The notes beneath the pieces were generated by a model. It made no database searches, had not been told where the DNA came from, and was given only the letters and a program-made list of their open reading frames with translations. Below, piece by piece: positions 55,500 through 64,000 of a stretch of DNA of 64,000 nt. Made by a program: the position numbers and the translations under genes. The DNA is taken from contig NZ_QUNH01000002.1 of NCBI RefSeq assembly GCF_003387355.1, positions 41,606-105,605 of the forward strand, in the 5' to 3' direction. Source of the stretch: Winogradskyella sediminis. Its GTDB lineage: Bacteria; Bacteroidota; Bacteroidia; Flavobacteriales; Flavobacteriaceae. The first letter of the stretch is position 1, and each line of letters begins with the position of its first letter.

Positions 55500-56675
55500 T
55501 TATAATTCATCGAGAATTGAAGTTATAATACGACAACCTTCTATTATTTCCTCATTTGATATGGTTAATGGAGGTGTAATTCGGATGGCTTTGGGTTCAA
55601 AGAGTAGCCAAAACAAGATTAATCCTTGGTCTTGTGCTTTTAAAATAACTTGATTTGTAAGCTCTGCATTTTCGGTAAAAGCGGCTAACATTAATCCACG
55701 ACCTCTAATTTCTTTAATATGTTGATGTTGTAGGTGTTGTCTTATTAATTGTTCTTTTACTAAAGTTTCTAACATGAGGTTAGAGGTGGTAACTTCTTCT
55801 AAAGTTGCTAGAGCTGCAGCCGCAACAACTGGGTTGCCACCAAAGGTCGTGATATGTCCAAGTTTAGGATTGTCACTTAAGGAATCCATCATTTGTTTTG
55901 ACGCAGAAAATGCTCCAATAGGTAAACCACCACCAAGTCCTTTGCCTGTGACTACAATATCTGGTTGGCAATTGTAATGTTCAAATCCAAATAGTTTCCC
56001 TGTTCTTCCAATTCCTGGTTGAATTTCATCTAAGATTAAAACCGCACCTACCGCATTACAGCGTTGTTGTACTTTACTGAGGTAATTATTTGTAGGCTCT
56101 ATAAATCCTGCACCTCCTTGAATTGTTTCAAGGATTACGGCTGCGGTTTTTGACGTAATTTTTTCTAAATCTGAGGCTGCATTAAATTCAATATGGGTAA
56201 CATCTGGAATGAGTGGTAAAAATGGCTGCTTGCGTTCTTCATAATCCATTAGGCTCAGCGAACCCATTGTATTTCCGTGATAAGCATTTTTTGCTGCAAT
56301 AATTTCAGAACGGCCTGTAAAACGTCGAGCTAATTTTAAGCTTCCTTCAATAGCTTCTGTTCCTGAATTAACGAGGTATGTCGAATCTAAAGGTTCTGGT
56401 AAATGTTTGGCCAATAATTTGGTTAGTTCTAAGGCTGGTTTTTGAATGTATTCTCCATAAACCATTACATGGAGGTATGAGTCTAATTGTGCTTTTACTG
56501 CAGATACGACTTTTGGATGTGAATGTCCCAAGCTACATGCTGAAACTCCAGCTACAAAATCGAGATAAGCTTTGCCTTTGGTGTCATAAATATAACTTCC
56601 TTTAGCGTGACTTATTTCCATTGCTAGTGGGTGTGGAGTAGTTTGAGCTTGATATTTTAAAAATGCCTCTTTCAA
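55500..56675 (-). CDS. Class III PLP-dependent aminotransferase
   Basis: 391 residues of the acetylornithine/4-aminobutyrate aminotransferase group. Segments seen are HPLAMEISHAKGSYIYDTKG, GVSACSLGHSHPKVV, STYLVNSGTEAIEGSLKLAR (PLP phosphate site), NAYHGNTMGSLSLM, ILDEIQPGIGRTGKLFGFEH (the DE-Q motif) and VTGKGLGGGLPIGAF with the Schiff-base lysine, and THFTTFGGNP-type TTFGGNPVVAAA. All catalytic positions look intact. It cannot be assigned to arginine or lysine synthesis from sequence alone, and no arg genes are nearby. It follows the OstA-like gene by three bases, so the two are in one operon. Confidence 0.88.
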   Translation of the reverse strand: MKEAFLKYQAQTTPHPLAMEISHAKGSYIYDTKGKAYLDFVAGVSACSLGHSHPKVVSAVKAQLDSYLHVMVYGEYIQKPALELTKLLAKHLPEPLDSTYLVNSGTEAIEGSLKLARRFTGRSEIIAAKNAYHGNTMGSLSLMDYEERKQPFLPLIPDVTHIEFNAASDLEKITSKTAAVILETIQGGAGFIEPTNNYLSKVQQRCNAVGAVLILDEIQPGIGRTGKLFGFEHYNCQPDIVVTGKGLGGGLPIGAFSASKQMMDSLSDNPKLGHITTFGGNPVVAAAALATLEEVTTSNLMLETLVKEQLIRQHLQHQHIKEIRGRGLMLAAFTENAELTNQVILKAQDQGLILFWLLFEPKAIRITPPLTISNEEIIEGCRIITSILDEL

Positions 56676-56678
56676 TTA

Positions 56679-58496
56679 TTATTGCCCTTCTTTTTTTATA
56701 ATTTGCTTTAAAGGTTTTGTCGCGGTCGAGTCCGATTCTTTAGTTGTAGATTCTAATGGTTTTACAATAGTTTTTTTAGGGAGATTCCGAGCCGCTTTGT
56801 TTTCTTTTTTAGGAGTGGCTTTACCTGCTTCTTCTACACGTTCTGTAACATTATCATCTACAAAGGCTTCAGGTGGAACGTAATCCGCTAATCCTTGAAT
56901 AATGGGTAAGTCTAAAGGTGGATCATCCTTAAATAAATCTTCAACAGATAGTGGTTGTTCTTCTCCTCTCCAATCAAAATCTCGTAAGCGTCTTCCACTT
57001 TTAGGGAAGTCTGATTCTGGAAAAATATTGCCATCAATTTGATTAATAAATCGTACTTCATCTATGGCTTGATCAATAATTTTAACGTTAATACTTCCAG
57101 ATTTTGATTTCTGAATACCGATAAGTTCACCTTCATCATTTCTTAAATATCGAATGGTTTCTGCATTCTTAACGATATCAACATTGTAAAGCTCGTTATT
57201 TCGAAATAAACCTGTTAAACGTAATCCTTTTATTTGATTATAACCCTCTTCACTTAAGGTGTCTTTATTGATTAAAAAAGCATTTTCAAACACCTTTAGA
57301 GAATCTAATTGTTCTGTTTTAGGGTTAGATATTAAGTGAATGGTGTCACCTGTCATTTGATTCCCAATATTCCAAAGTACAGGTTTTCGTTTCATTGCAA
57401 AGGCATCACTAGAATTATATCGACTAAGGTTAATGAGTTGAGTTAAACCTTCTTTGTGGTTAACGTGAATAGAATCGGCTTTACCTGCCATATCACTTTT
57501 ATAAAGTCTGGCATTATAGTAGGCGCGAGTAATGCGGTTTTCTGGTTTGCCTGTAACCATTAGTGTATCGGCATGTATGTAAATTGAATCTTGTTCTTGA
57601 ACCGTTATTGCCAAAGCACGTTTTGTAATATACATGGAATCTTTGGCGCGCCAAACTTCAGCATAATGGCCTTTTACAAGACTTTTATTAAGTGTGTCGG
57701 TGACTGTAATGTTGTTGGTGGCTGAGGCAAAATTTTTGTTTCTGTCAAAATATAGGCTGTCGCCTTCTACGGTACGATTATCATAATCAATTTTGGCATT
57801 ACGCTGAAAATGACCAATATCGCTATTAGTATCATAAAAACCACGTTCGCAATAAATTTTACTCGTTTCTCCAACAATAGTAGAAGGTCCAAAAAGATAT
57901 GCGAAACCATTTTCTGTGAAAAAATCGAGACGTTCTGTATTTAAAGTGTAATCTGAATTTACAAGTATTACATCTTGTATAAATTGATACTTGCTGGCAT
58001 TAATATAATACCGACCAATTTGACTTGTGATAGTTCCAGAGGTATCTCTAACCACAGTTCCTCTAGTATTGTAATAAGCTTGTTGTTTTATTCTGTCGAA
58101 ATAAAGCGTATCTGTTTTAAGTGTTGATTGTGGTTCGGTTAAAACCACATCACCACGAGCCATGGCCATTTGTGCTTTGCCACTATAATCTATATATTTT
58201 GCGACCATATTTATGGAGTCACCTTGTTTCATGGCAACATTTCCAAAGGCTTCTATATAGTCTTGATCTTCGTAATAAATGGCTTTATCGCAAAAAAGAT
58301 CGGCTCCTTTATGTATAAAATGGACTTGTTTAGACTTGTCTCTAAGAAATACTAAGGCACCTTCTTTAATATCGGGAGACGTAGACGTGTTTCCAGAATA
58401 TTTTACGGTTATTTTCTGTCGTTCTTGTCCAAAACTAAAAAAGACAGATAGGAGGCAAAGGATAAATAGAAGCTGTTTAAATCGTTTCAAAGGCAT
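56679..58496 (-). CDS. OstA/LptA-like LPS transport protein
   Basis: 605 residues from ATG 58496 (MPLKRFKQLLFILCLLSVFF, signal peptide ending SFGQ). A GTG seven codons upstream is less likely. The N-terminal half carries OstA/LptA-like beta-jellyroll repeats (ALVFLRDKSKQVHFIHKGAD, YYEDQDYIEAFGNVAMKQGD, MARGDVVLTEPQSTLKTDTL, NATIVGETSKIYCERGFYDT-like strands, DNRTVEGDSLYFDRNKNFAS). Residues beyond about 535 are a low-complexity basic tail with Pro, Lys and Thr. It is expected to act in the periplasm in LPS transport to the outer membrane, as a large Bacteroidota form of LptA. The neighbouring glycan genes fit this role. Confidence 0.88.
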   Translation of the reverse strand: MPLKRFKQLLFILCLLSVFFSFGQERQKITVKYSGNTSTSPDIKEGALVFLRDKSKQVHFIHKGADLFCDKAIYYEDQDYIEAFGNVAMKQGDSINMVAKYIDYSGKAQMAMARGDVVLTEPQSTLKTDTLYFDRIKQQAYYNTRGTVVRDTSGTITSQIGRYYINASKYQFIQDVILVNSDYTLNTERLDFFTENGFAYLFGPSTIVGETSKIYCERGFYDTNSDIGHFQRNAKIDYDNRTVEGDSLYFDRNKNFASATNNITVTDTLNKSLVKGHYAEVWRAKDSMYITKRALAITVQEQDSIYIHADTLMVTGKPENRITRAYYNARLYKSDMAGKADSIHVNHKEGLTQLINLSRYNSSDAFAMKRKPVLWNIGNQMTGDTIHLISNPKTEQLDSLKVFENAFLINKDTLSEEGYNQIKGLRLTGLFRNNELYNVDIVKNAETIRYLRNDEGELIGIQKSKSGSINVKIIDQAIDEVRFINQIDGNIFPESDFPKSGRRLRDFDWRGEEQPLSVEDLFKDDPPLDLPIIQGLADYVPPEAFVDDNVTERVEEAGKATPKKENKAARNLPKKTIVKPLESTTKESDSTATKPLKQIIKKEGQ

Positions 58497-58597
58497 ATAT
58501 TTTTTACAAAATAACACTTATTAGATTTGCTTTAGTATGTGTTAACGTTTTTTTTAACAGAACTGCATGACTGCCAAGCATATTAGTAGATAAAAAG

Positions 58598-58669
58598 ATT
58601 GGTTTTTTTGAGAAATCATTTTAAGCTAAGATAATATATCTTGACTGTAAATTTCACAAAAAAACCAAT
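58598..58669. repeat. Spaced inverted repeat between purA and the OstA-like gene
   Basis: Perfect 13-base arms, ATTGGTTTTTTTG (58598-58610) and CAAAAAAACCAAT (58657-58669), are separated by 46 bases. An inner palindrome AAGATA-ATA-TATCTT lies at about 58628-58642. It sits just after the purA stop. Confidence 0.6.
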
Positions 58670-58686
58670 ACGGTATTTAAGTCCAA

Positions 58687-59967
58687 TTATATCGTCTTGC
58701 GAATAATAGTTTGTTTACGATCTGGACCTACAGACACAATAGTAATAGGAATATTTAATTCTTTTTCTAAATATTCAACATATGCATTAAGGTTTTTAGG
58801 TAGTTGTGAAGCTTCCGTCATCCCAGTTAAATCAGCAGCCCAACCTTTTAGTTCTGCATAAATAGGTGTAATGTTTTCTTCTTCTATATTGTAAGGTAAA
58901 TGTGTAATCGTTTCACCTTTATAGTTGTATGCGGTACATACTTTAAGGGTTTCAAATCCTGAAAGTACATCGCCTTTCATCATAATAAGTTGCGTCACAC
59001 CATTCACTTGGCAAGCATAGCGTAAAGCCACTAAATCTAGCCAACCACAACGTCTAGCACGTCCAGTCGTAGCGCCAAATTCGTTTCCAACTTTAGCCAT
59101 AGTTTCTCCATCCTTATCAAATAATTCCGTTGGGAATGGTCCTGAACCTACACGAGTAGTATATGCTTTAAAAATACCAAAAACTTCCCCAATTTGATTT
59201 GGTGCCACACCTAAACCGGTACAAGCACCTGCCGCAGTGGTATTAGATGAAGTGACAAATGGATATGTTCCGAAATCGATATCTAATAAAGACCCTTGCG
59301 CACCTTCAGCTAAAATAGATTTTCCAGATTGTTGTGCTTGATGGATGTATTCTTCAGAATCAATAAAAGCTAAACTTTTTAAAGTTTCAATAGCTGCAAA
59401 GAAATCGGCTTCTAATTCTTTTAAATCGTATTGAATATCTACGTTGTAAAATTCAATCATGGCTTCGTGCTTGTCAGCTAAAGCTCTGTATTTATCTTTC
59501 CAATCAGCTAATTCAATATCTCCAACTCTAATGCCGTTTCTGCCGGTTTTATCCATGTATGTTGGACCAATACCTTTTAAAGTAGATCCTATTTTTGCTT
59601 TTCCTTTTGAAGCTTCACTAGCAGCATCTAATAAACGGTGTGTTGGTAAGATAATATGAGCTTTACGCGAAATACAAAGAGATTTTTTGTAATCTACATT
59701 TTGTTCTTCTAATTTATCTAGCTCTTTTTTGAAAATAACAGGGTCGATAACAACTCCGTTACCTACTAAATTCACTTTATCTTCGTGAAAAATACCTGAT
59801 GGAATTGTATGTAGTACATGTTTTTTACCGTTAAACACTAAGGTGTGACCTGCATTTGGTCCACCTTGAAAGCGCGCAATAATATCGTAATTAGAGGTAA
59901 ATACATCGACAATTTTTCCTTTGCCTTCATCTCCCCATTGTAATCCAAGTAGTAAATCTACTGCCAT
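58687..59967 (-). CDS. purA: Adenylosuccinate synthetase
   Basis: 426 residues, standard length. It joins IMP and aspartate with GTP in AMP synthesis. The P-loop-like GDEGKGK (12-18), GPNAGHTLVF with the catalytic His, LPTHRLLDAASEASKGKAKI, GSTLKGIGPTYMDKTGRNGI, EGAQGSLLDIDFGTYPFVTS, STTAAG-type NTTAAGACTG, GATTGRARRCGWLDLVALRY and the C-terminal SVGPDRKQTI are all present. It begins 12 bases after the Fur-family gene, so the pair is co-transcribed. Confidence 0.96.
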   Translation of the reverse strand: MAVDLLLGLQWGDEGKGKIVDVFTSNYDIIARFQGGPNAGHTLVFNGKKHVLHTIPSGIFHEDKVNLVGNGVVIDPVIFKKELDKLEEQNVDYKKSLCISRKAHIILPTHRLLDAASEASKGKAKIGSTLKGIGPTYMDKTGRNGIRVGDIELADWKDKYRALADKHEAMIEFYNVDIQYDLKELEADFFAAIETLKSLAFIDSEEYIHQAQQSGKSILAEGAQGSLLDIDFGTYPFVTSSNTTAAGACTGLGVAPNQIGEVFGIFKAYTTRVGSGPFPTELFDKDGETMAKVGNEFGATTGRARRCGWLDLVALRYACQVNGVTQLIMMKGDVLSGFETLKVCTAYNYKGETITHLPYNIEEENITPIYAELKGWAADLTGMTEASQLPKNLNAYVEYLEKELNIPITIVSVGPDRKQTIIRKTI

Positions 59968-59979
59968 TTTAAAATTGAG

Positions 59980-60432
59980 TTAGTCGTCTTTTTTACGATT
60001 ACCGTAAAAATATAGTGAATGATTAGTTATCTGAATATTAAAAACCTCTTCTATGGTTTTTTTGATGGACTGAATGCGTGGGTCACAAAACTCTATAACT
60101 TCTCCTGTATCGGTGAGAATAACATGGTCGTGATTTTTATCAAAATACGATTTTTCGTAGTGTGCCTGACTTTTCCCAAACTGATGTTTACGGACTAAGG
60201 CGCATTCTAATAATAATTCTATGGTGTTATAAAGCGTTGCTCTACTTACACGATAATTTTTGTTTTTCATTTTAATATATAAAGACTCTATATCAAAATG
60301 TTCTTCGTTATCATAAATTTCTTGAAGTATAGCGTAGCGCTCAGGTGTTTTTCTATGACCTTTATCTTCAAGGAATTGTGTAAAAACACGTTTTACAATT
60401 TCCTGGTTACTTTCTTCTGTGATTGCATTCAT
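59980..60432 (-). CDS. Fur-family transcriptional regulator
   Basis: 150 residues. The winged-helix DNA-binding half has [15 protein letters not shown] and [15 protein letters not shown]. The regulatory half has [10 protein letters not shown] (H45) and the metal-binding motif [16 protein letters not shown] (H101, H103). The usual C-x-x-C structural-zinc pair after HDH is replaced by T-D-T-G, and the only other Cys, C116, stands alone. It probably senses iron, zinc or peroxide, but the class is not clear. It is cotranscribed with purA, an uncommon pairing outside Bacteroidota as far as I know. Confidence 0.9.
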   Translation of the reverse strand: MNAITEESNQEIVKRVFTQFLEDKGHRKTPERYAILQEIYDNEEHFDIESLYIKMKNKNYRVSRATLYNTIELLLECALVRKHQFGKSQAHYEKSYFDKNHDHVILTDTGEVIEFCDPRIQSIKKTIEEVFNIQITNHSLYFYGNRKKDD

Positions 60433-60442
60433 AATTAAAGAG

Positions 60443-60450
60443 CAAATTTA
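60443..60450 (-). promoter_or_regulatory. -7 element of the fur-purA operon
   Basis: The minus strand reads TAAATTTG, an exact TAnnTTTG match, ending 10 bases before the ATG. A leader of only about five bases is implied. Confidence 0.45.
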
Positions 60451-60534
60451 CGCAAATTTTATAGGATATGAATTATAAAAGTGGCGATTAAAATTGAAAG
60501 AAATGAACAAGTTTTAAATAATGGTTAATAACCT

Positions 60535-62742
60535 TTATACTCGCGTAACTTTGTCAATTCCATTAATTTGTTTAAGCTTGTTAATAAGCTTTTTTAACAT
60601 GGCCTGATTTTTTACCTGAACTGTTATTTTACCTGTAAATATACCATCGTCACTTGAAAAGCTGATACTCTTCATGTTAACGTGCATATTACCTGAAATT
60701 AGTTTTGTAATATCGTTAACTAACCCTAAATTATCAATTCCAGATAAGATAATCTGTGAGGTATATACTTGCTGTGTAGAGTCTATCCATTTGGCCTGCA
60801 TAATTCTATACGCATAGTTAGATTGTAAACTTACAGCATTAGGGCAGTTTTTTTTGTGAACTTTTAATCCATCGTTAATTGTTAAAAAACCGAACACCTT
60901 ATCTCCCGGAATTGGGTTACAGCAATTAGCAAGTGTATAGTTAAGTTTTTCTTCTTCTTTTCCAAATACTAACATGTCGTATTTGGAAGTAACTTCTTCT
61001 TTATGAATGTCTTTAGAAACTGAAGGTTTATAAATTTTGTTTTTAAAGTAACTCATAAAAGCATTACTTCGTGATGAGGCAAAGGCTTTTAACTTGGTAT
61101 TATCAATACTACCAATACCTACACGATAGAATAAATCTAAAGAAGTATTAAGTTTAAAATAACTCACTAATTCATTTACGGAATTTTCATTTAGCGTGAT
61201 TTTGAGTTGTTTTAATTTTCGTCTTAAAATCTCTTTTCCTTCTTCAGCTATGATCTTAGTGTCTTCGTTTAATGCCGATTTTATTTTGCTACGTGCTCTA
61301 GCTGTTGTAGCGTAATCTAACCAGTTGGCATTGGGTTTAGCGCTTTCTGAGGTTATGATCTCTACACGGTCTCCACTTTGTAGTTTGTGGCTCAAAGGCA
61401 TTAGTTTACCATTTACCTTAGCACCACGGGTTTTTAAACCGATTTCAGTGTGAATACTAAAAGCAAAATCTAATGGTGTGGCGCCTTTAGGTAACGATTT
61501 TAAATCTCCTTTAGGTGAAAACACAAAAATTTCCTTGGAGTATAAATTCAATTTAAATTGTTCAACGAAATCTACAGCATCAGCTTCGTGATTTTCTAAG
61601 GCTTCTTGTAAACGATTTATCCATAAATCGAGATTATCTTCTTTGGCATCTGCATTTTTGTATTTGTAATGTGCCGCATAGCCTTTCTCGGCAATTTCAT
61701 TCATACGTTCACTTCTAATCTGAACTTCCACCCAACGGCTCTTAGGTCCGACCACAGTAATATGTAGTGCTTCGTATCCTGTAGACTTTGGTGAGGAAAT
61801 CCAATCTCTAAGTCGAATAGGATTGGGGGTAAAGTGATCTGTAACTATCGAATATATTTTCCAAGCCAAAAACTTTTCATTGGCTAAATCCGATTTATAG
61901 ATGATACGAACCGCAAATTTGTCATATACCTCTTCAAAGGCGACTCCTTGTTTTACCATTTTTCTACGAATGCTAAATATCGACTTTGGGCGTCCTTTAA
62001 TTTCGTAGTTTAAGCCTTCTTTATTGAGTGAATCTTCAATGACTTTTGAAAAAGCTTTTATATAAGCATCCTGATCTTCTTTACTGTCTTGTATTTTAGA
62101 AAGAATGTCGTTGTAGACTTCGGGTTCGGTATATTTTAAACCTAAATCTTCAAGCTCGGTTTTTATATTGTAAAGTCCAATTCTGTGTGCTAATGGTGCG
62201 TATATGTATAAAGTTTCCGATGCAATTTTAACTTGTTTGTCGGCACGCATAGAGTCCATGGTTTGCATATTATGCAATCGGTCTGCTATTTTTATAATAA
62301 TAACTCTAACGTCTTCATTTAAGGTAAGCAGCATTTTTCTAAAATTCTCAGCTTGCAAAGACACATCCATGTCTTTTTTTAATGAAGAAATTTTAGTGAG
62401 TCCATCTACAATTCTAGCAACGGTTTCCCCAAACAATTGCTCAATATCATCTATGGTGTAATCTGGATTATCTTCTACCACATCATGAAGCAAAGCTGCA
62501 GCAATAGACGTGGCATCCATACCTATTTCTTGTGCAACAATTCTAGCCACAGCAATAGGGTGGAAGATGTACGCTTCTCCAGATTTTCGACGTTGATCTT
62601 TGTGCGCATCGACAGCTACTTCAAAGGCGTGTCGAATTAATTTTTTATCCTCTTTAGTTAAAGTCTGGTAGCTTACTTTTAATAATTCCTTGTAAGCTTT
62701 GGCAATAGCCTTATTTTCTTTTTCTATAGCTTCCTCAGTCAT
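60535..62742 (-). CDS. RelA/SpoT bifunctional (p)ppGpp synthetase/hydrolase
   Basis: 735 residues from ATG 62742 (MTEEAIEKENKAIAK); the longer frame begins at a TTG and adds six hydrophobic residues. It makes and degrades (p)ppGpp in the stringent response. The HD hydrolase domain has AHKDQRRKSGEAYIFHPIAV, AAALLHDVVEDNPDYT and KIADRLHNMQTM. The synthetase domain has IKGRPKSIFSIRRKM, YDKFAVRIIY, RDWISSPKSTGYEALHITV and VEVQIRSERMNEIAEKGYAA. A TGS domain (IFVFSPKGDLKSLPKGATPL), a zinc-finger-like region (NCCNPIPGD) and a C-terminal ACT domain follow. Both active sites look intact, so it is probably the bifunctional Rel enzyme. Confidence 0.95.
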   Translation of the reverse strand: MTEEAIEKENKAIAKAYKELLKVSYQTLTKEDKKLIRHAFEVAVDAHKDQRRKSGEAYIFHPIAVARIVAQEIGMDATSIAAALLHDVVEDNPDYTIDDIEQLFGETVARIVDGLTKISSLKKDMDVSLQAENFRKMLLTLNEDVRVIIIKIADRLHNMQTMDSMRADKQVKIASETLYIYAPLAHRIGLYNIKTELEDLGLKYTEPEVYNDILSKIQDSKEDQDAYIKAFSKVIEDSLNKEGLNYEIKGRPKSIFSIRRKMVKQGVAFEEVYDKFAVRIIYKSDLANEKFLAWKIYSIVTDHFTPNPIRLRDWISSPKSTGYEALHITVVGPKSRWVEVQIRSERMNEIAEKGYAAHYKYKNADAKEDNLDLWINRLQEALENHEADAVDFVEQFKLNLYSKEIFVFSPKGDLKSLPKGATPLDFAFSIHTEIGLKTRGAKVNGKLMPLSHKLQSGDRVEIITSESAKPNANWLDYATTARARSKIKSALNEDTKIIAEEGKEILRRKLKQLKITLNENSVNELVSYFKLNTSLDLFYRVGIGSIDNTKLKAFASSRSNAFMSYFKNKIYKPSVSKDIHKEEVTSKYDMLVFGKEEEKLNYTLANCCNPIPGDKVFGFLTINDGLKVHKKNCPNAVSLQSNYAYRIMQAKWIDSTQQVYTSQIILSGIDNLGLVNDITKLISGNMHVNMKSISFSSDDGIFTGKITVQVKNQAMLKKLINKLKQINGIDKVTRV

Positions 62743-63080
62743 AAGAACTAAAGTAAACAAAGTCTATGATATAAACAATGTGTTCTTCTAGAGAATTTTT
62801 CAAGTTTCTTAAAAGAGGAAATTTTGAACGATTTGAGTTTTATGCATTCACTATTTAACACAATAGCTTAATTGAATCCTTATTAAATTATCAATTAGGC
62901 CTTGTAACAATTAAATCTTGCATTACTGAATTTATTGTATATAGGATAGGTTTTTATAAGTTTATAAATACTGCTTTCATGATTATTAGGTAAATCTTAA
63001 TATCATTTTAAAATTAAAAAGGCTAAAAACAATGAAATTAATATTGTTTTGTAGCCTTTTAGTTGGTTTTAGTTTTGCTA
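62743..63080. other. Intergenic region, 338 bp
   Basis: AT-rich spacer between the Rel gene and the outer-membrane efflux gene. It contains the terminator of the efflux gene at its right end and presumably the Rel promoter at its left. The closest -7 match there, TAGACTTTG, has one extra base. Nothing else was recognised. Confidence 0.5.
63016..63060 (-). terminator. Terminator of the efflux gene
   Basis: AAAAGGCTA and TAGCCTTTT arms, extended by AACAAT/ATTGTT, form a long hairpin just after the stop of the gene ending at 63081. A T-rich tail follows on the minus strand. Confidence 0.75.
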
Positions 63081-64000
63081 TTAATCTAAATCCGGAATTT
63101 CTATTTGATTTATGCTGTATAGGTATGTTGCTTCTTTTTGTTTAAAATTTGCAATGGCATTCACTACATCGGCTTCGGCTTCTTCTTTAGCTTGTCTGGC
63201 GTCTAACAGATCCGATAAATTGTTTAAACCGTTATTATAATTATCGCGTTGCGCCTCTAAATTTTCGGTAGCAAAATCAAGTTTGTCTTTAGCATATTGT
63301 ATGCGTTTGTTGGCGGTTTGTAAATCGTACCAATTTTTGGTGATGTATTTGGTTAATTGGTCTTCTACATCTAATAAATTATTTTCAGCAATTTTTAAAT
63401 CCAATTCTTTTTGGTGAATTCGTTTTTTTTCTTTGCCCCAAAATGCCGAAATAGGAATGGATACCGTGCCAAAAGCAATAGGTTGAACATCCATGTTAAA
63501 AGCATTGTTAAAGGTGCCCACTTTTGCAGCATTAATGCCTACTGCAACTTGTGGTAATAAGTTAGATTTTTCGTTTTTTATTTCTAATTGTGCAGCACTA
63601 ACTTGCTTTTCTGATAACTGATAGAGGTTGTTGCCTGCTAAATCTATATTTAAATTATTTTTTAAAATTGAAGTTGAAAAATTGTCTTTTGTTATCGTAC
63701 TAGTAGCCACCATTGTGGTATCGAATGGCATGCCAACATACAGTGCTAAATCTAAAAGTGCAATTTTTCTCAAATTTGAAAGTTCTAATTCGTTTGCCAG
63801 AATATTACTTTTTTCAACCTTTACTTGTAACAGTTGGCTTTTGGAAATTAATCCCGCATCTAATAAATCTTGTTGCTGTTTTAAAAGTTCATTAACATAG
63901 GTTTTTCCGGCAGTGAGTACTTTTTGTTGCTCTTGTATTTGTATTAGTTGCCAAAATTTTAATTCGGTATTAAGCATAACGGAATCAATGGCTGTTTCAT
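63081..64000 (-). CDS. TolC-like outer-membrane efflux protein, 5' end beyond window
   Basis: The frame is open through the right edge; 305 residues are visible, beginning ETAIDSVMLNTELKFWQL. Long amphipathic helices with coiled-coil character (VLTAGKTYVNELLKQQQDLL, AGLISKSQLLQVKVEKSNIL, and a second repeat DNYNNGLNNLSDLLDARQAK) are typical of the outer-membrane efflux (OMF/TolC) family. Beta segments between them (QVAVGINAAKVGTFN, FGTVSIPISAFWGKEKKR) are the membrane strands. It forms the outer-membrane channel of a tripartite pump; the membrane-fusion and inner-membrane partners are probably outside the window. The missing 5' part includes the signal peptide. Confidence 0.9.
   Translation of the reverse strand, partial: ETAIDSVMLNTELKFWQLIQIQEQQKVLTAGKTYVNELLKQQQDLLDAGLISKSQLLQVKVEKSNILANELELSNLRKIALLDLALYVGMPFDTTMVATSTITKDNFSTSILKNNLNIDLAGNNLYQLSEKQVSAAQLEIKNEKSNLLPQVAVGINAAKVGTFNNAFNMDVQPIAFGTVSIPISAFWGKEKKRIHQKELDLKIAENNLLDVEDQLTKYITKNWYDLQTANKRIQYAKDKLDFATENLEAQRDNYNNGLNNLSDLLDARQAKEEAEADVVNAIANFKQKEATYLYSINQIEIPDLD

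Noticed and set aside
1-64000. tRNA, rRNA, riboswitch or phage genes
   Set aside because: Scanning the spacers by eye I found no cloverleaf, T-loop GTTCGAATC-type sequence, integrase or phage structural gene; a tRNAscan or Rfam search could still change this.

Overview
The window looks like chromosome of a flavobacterium (Bacteroidota, family Flavobacteriaceae, probably marine). The DNA is AT-rich. Genes lack clear Shine-Dalgarno sites, and several are preceded by the Bacteroidota -7 promoter element TAnnTTTG. Many secreted proteins carry type IX secretion system (T9SS) C-terminal sorting domains. LPS, peptidoglycan-precursor and stringent-response genes are of the Bacteroidota type. No rRNA, tRNA, phage, insertion sequence or CRISPR array was seen.

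Positions 1-26721 (all minus strand) form a locus of eight secreted proteins, seven with an intact T9SS type B (gliding-motility-type) C-terminal domain or presumed to have one, plus one orphan C-terminal piece. Two are paralogues with TIG and lamin-tail-like heads and a 74-residue repeat. The first of these is cut by the window start and carries a nearly identical 444-bp higher-order DNA repeat. Three have a choice-of-anchor-L head, one has a beta-propeller head, and two have other heads. Six share a different cysteine- and aspartate-rich module of about 90 residues, present 1, 2, 4, 4, 11 and 14 times. The locus looks like a factory of modular surface proteins that exchange heads, repeat number and tails.

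Positions 26818-33036 hold an ABC exporter pair, a protein with kinase-like catalytic residues that I do not recognise as a named family, a pRiA4b ORF-3-like protein, heme A synthase and CCA tRNA nucleotidyltransferase. Positions 33187-43816 are a surface-glycan/LPS region: a sugar nucleotidyltransferase, a nucleotide-sugar dehydratase, seven glycosyltransferases (two GT4, three GT2, one rhamnosyltransferase-like, one GT9), a TupA-like ATP-grasp protein and a WaaP-like LPS kinase. Strands alternate and converging genes end tail to tail.

Positions 43900-47548 are housekeeping: dapD, ruvX/yqgF, peptide deformylase, a DUF5606 protein and mazG. A noncoding stretch with REP-like elements and an apparent gene remnant follows, then a T9SS type A protein. 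Positions 49078-62742 are a minus-strand run with a DUF349 protein, aroE, twin DUF368 (PopT-type) membrane proteins, a TPR protein, a class III aminotransferase, an OstA/LptA-like protein, purA, a Fur-family regulator and a RelA/SpoT enzyme. The right edge cuts a TolC-like outer-membrane efflux gene.

The parts fit an envelope theme. Surface proteins are exported by T9SS (machinery not in this window). LPS/glycan assembly, lipid-carrier recycling (DUF368) and LPS transport (OstA) could supply the envelope that carries them. That link is inference.
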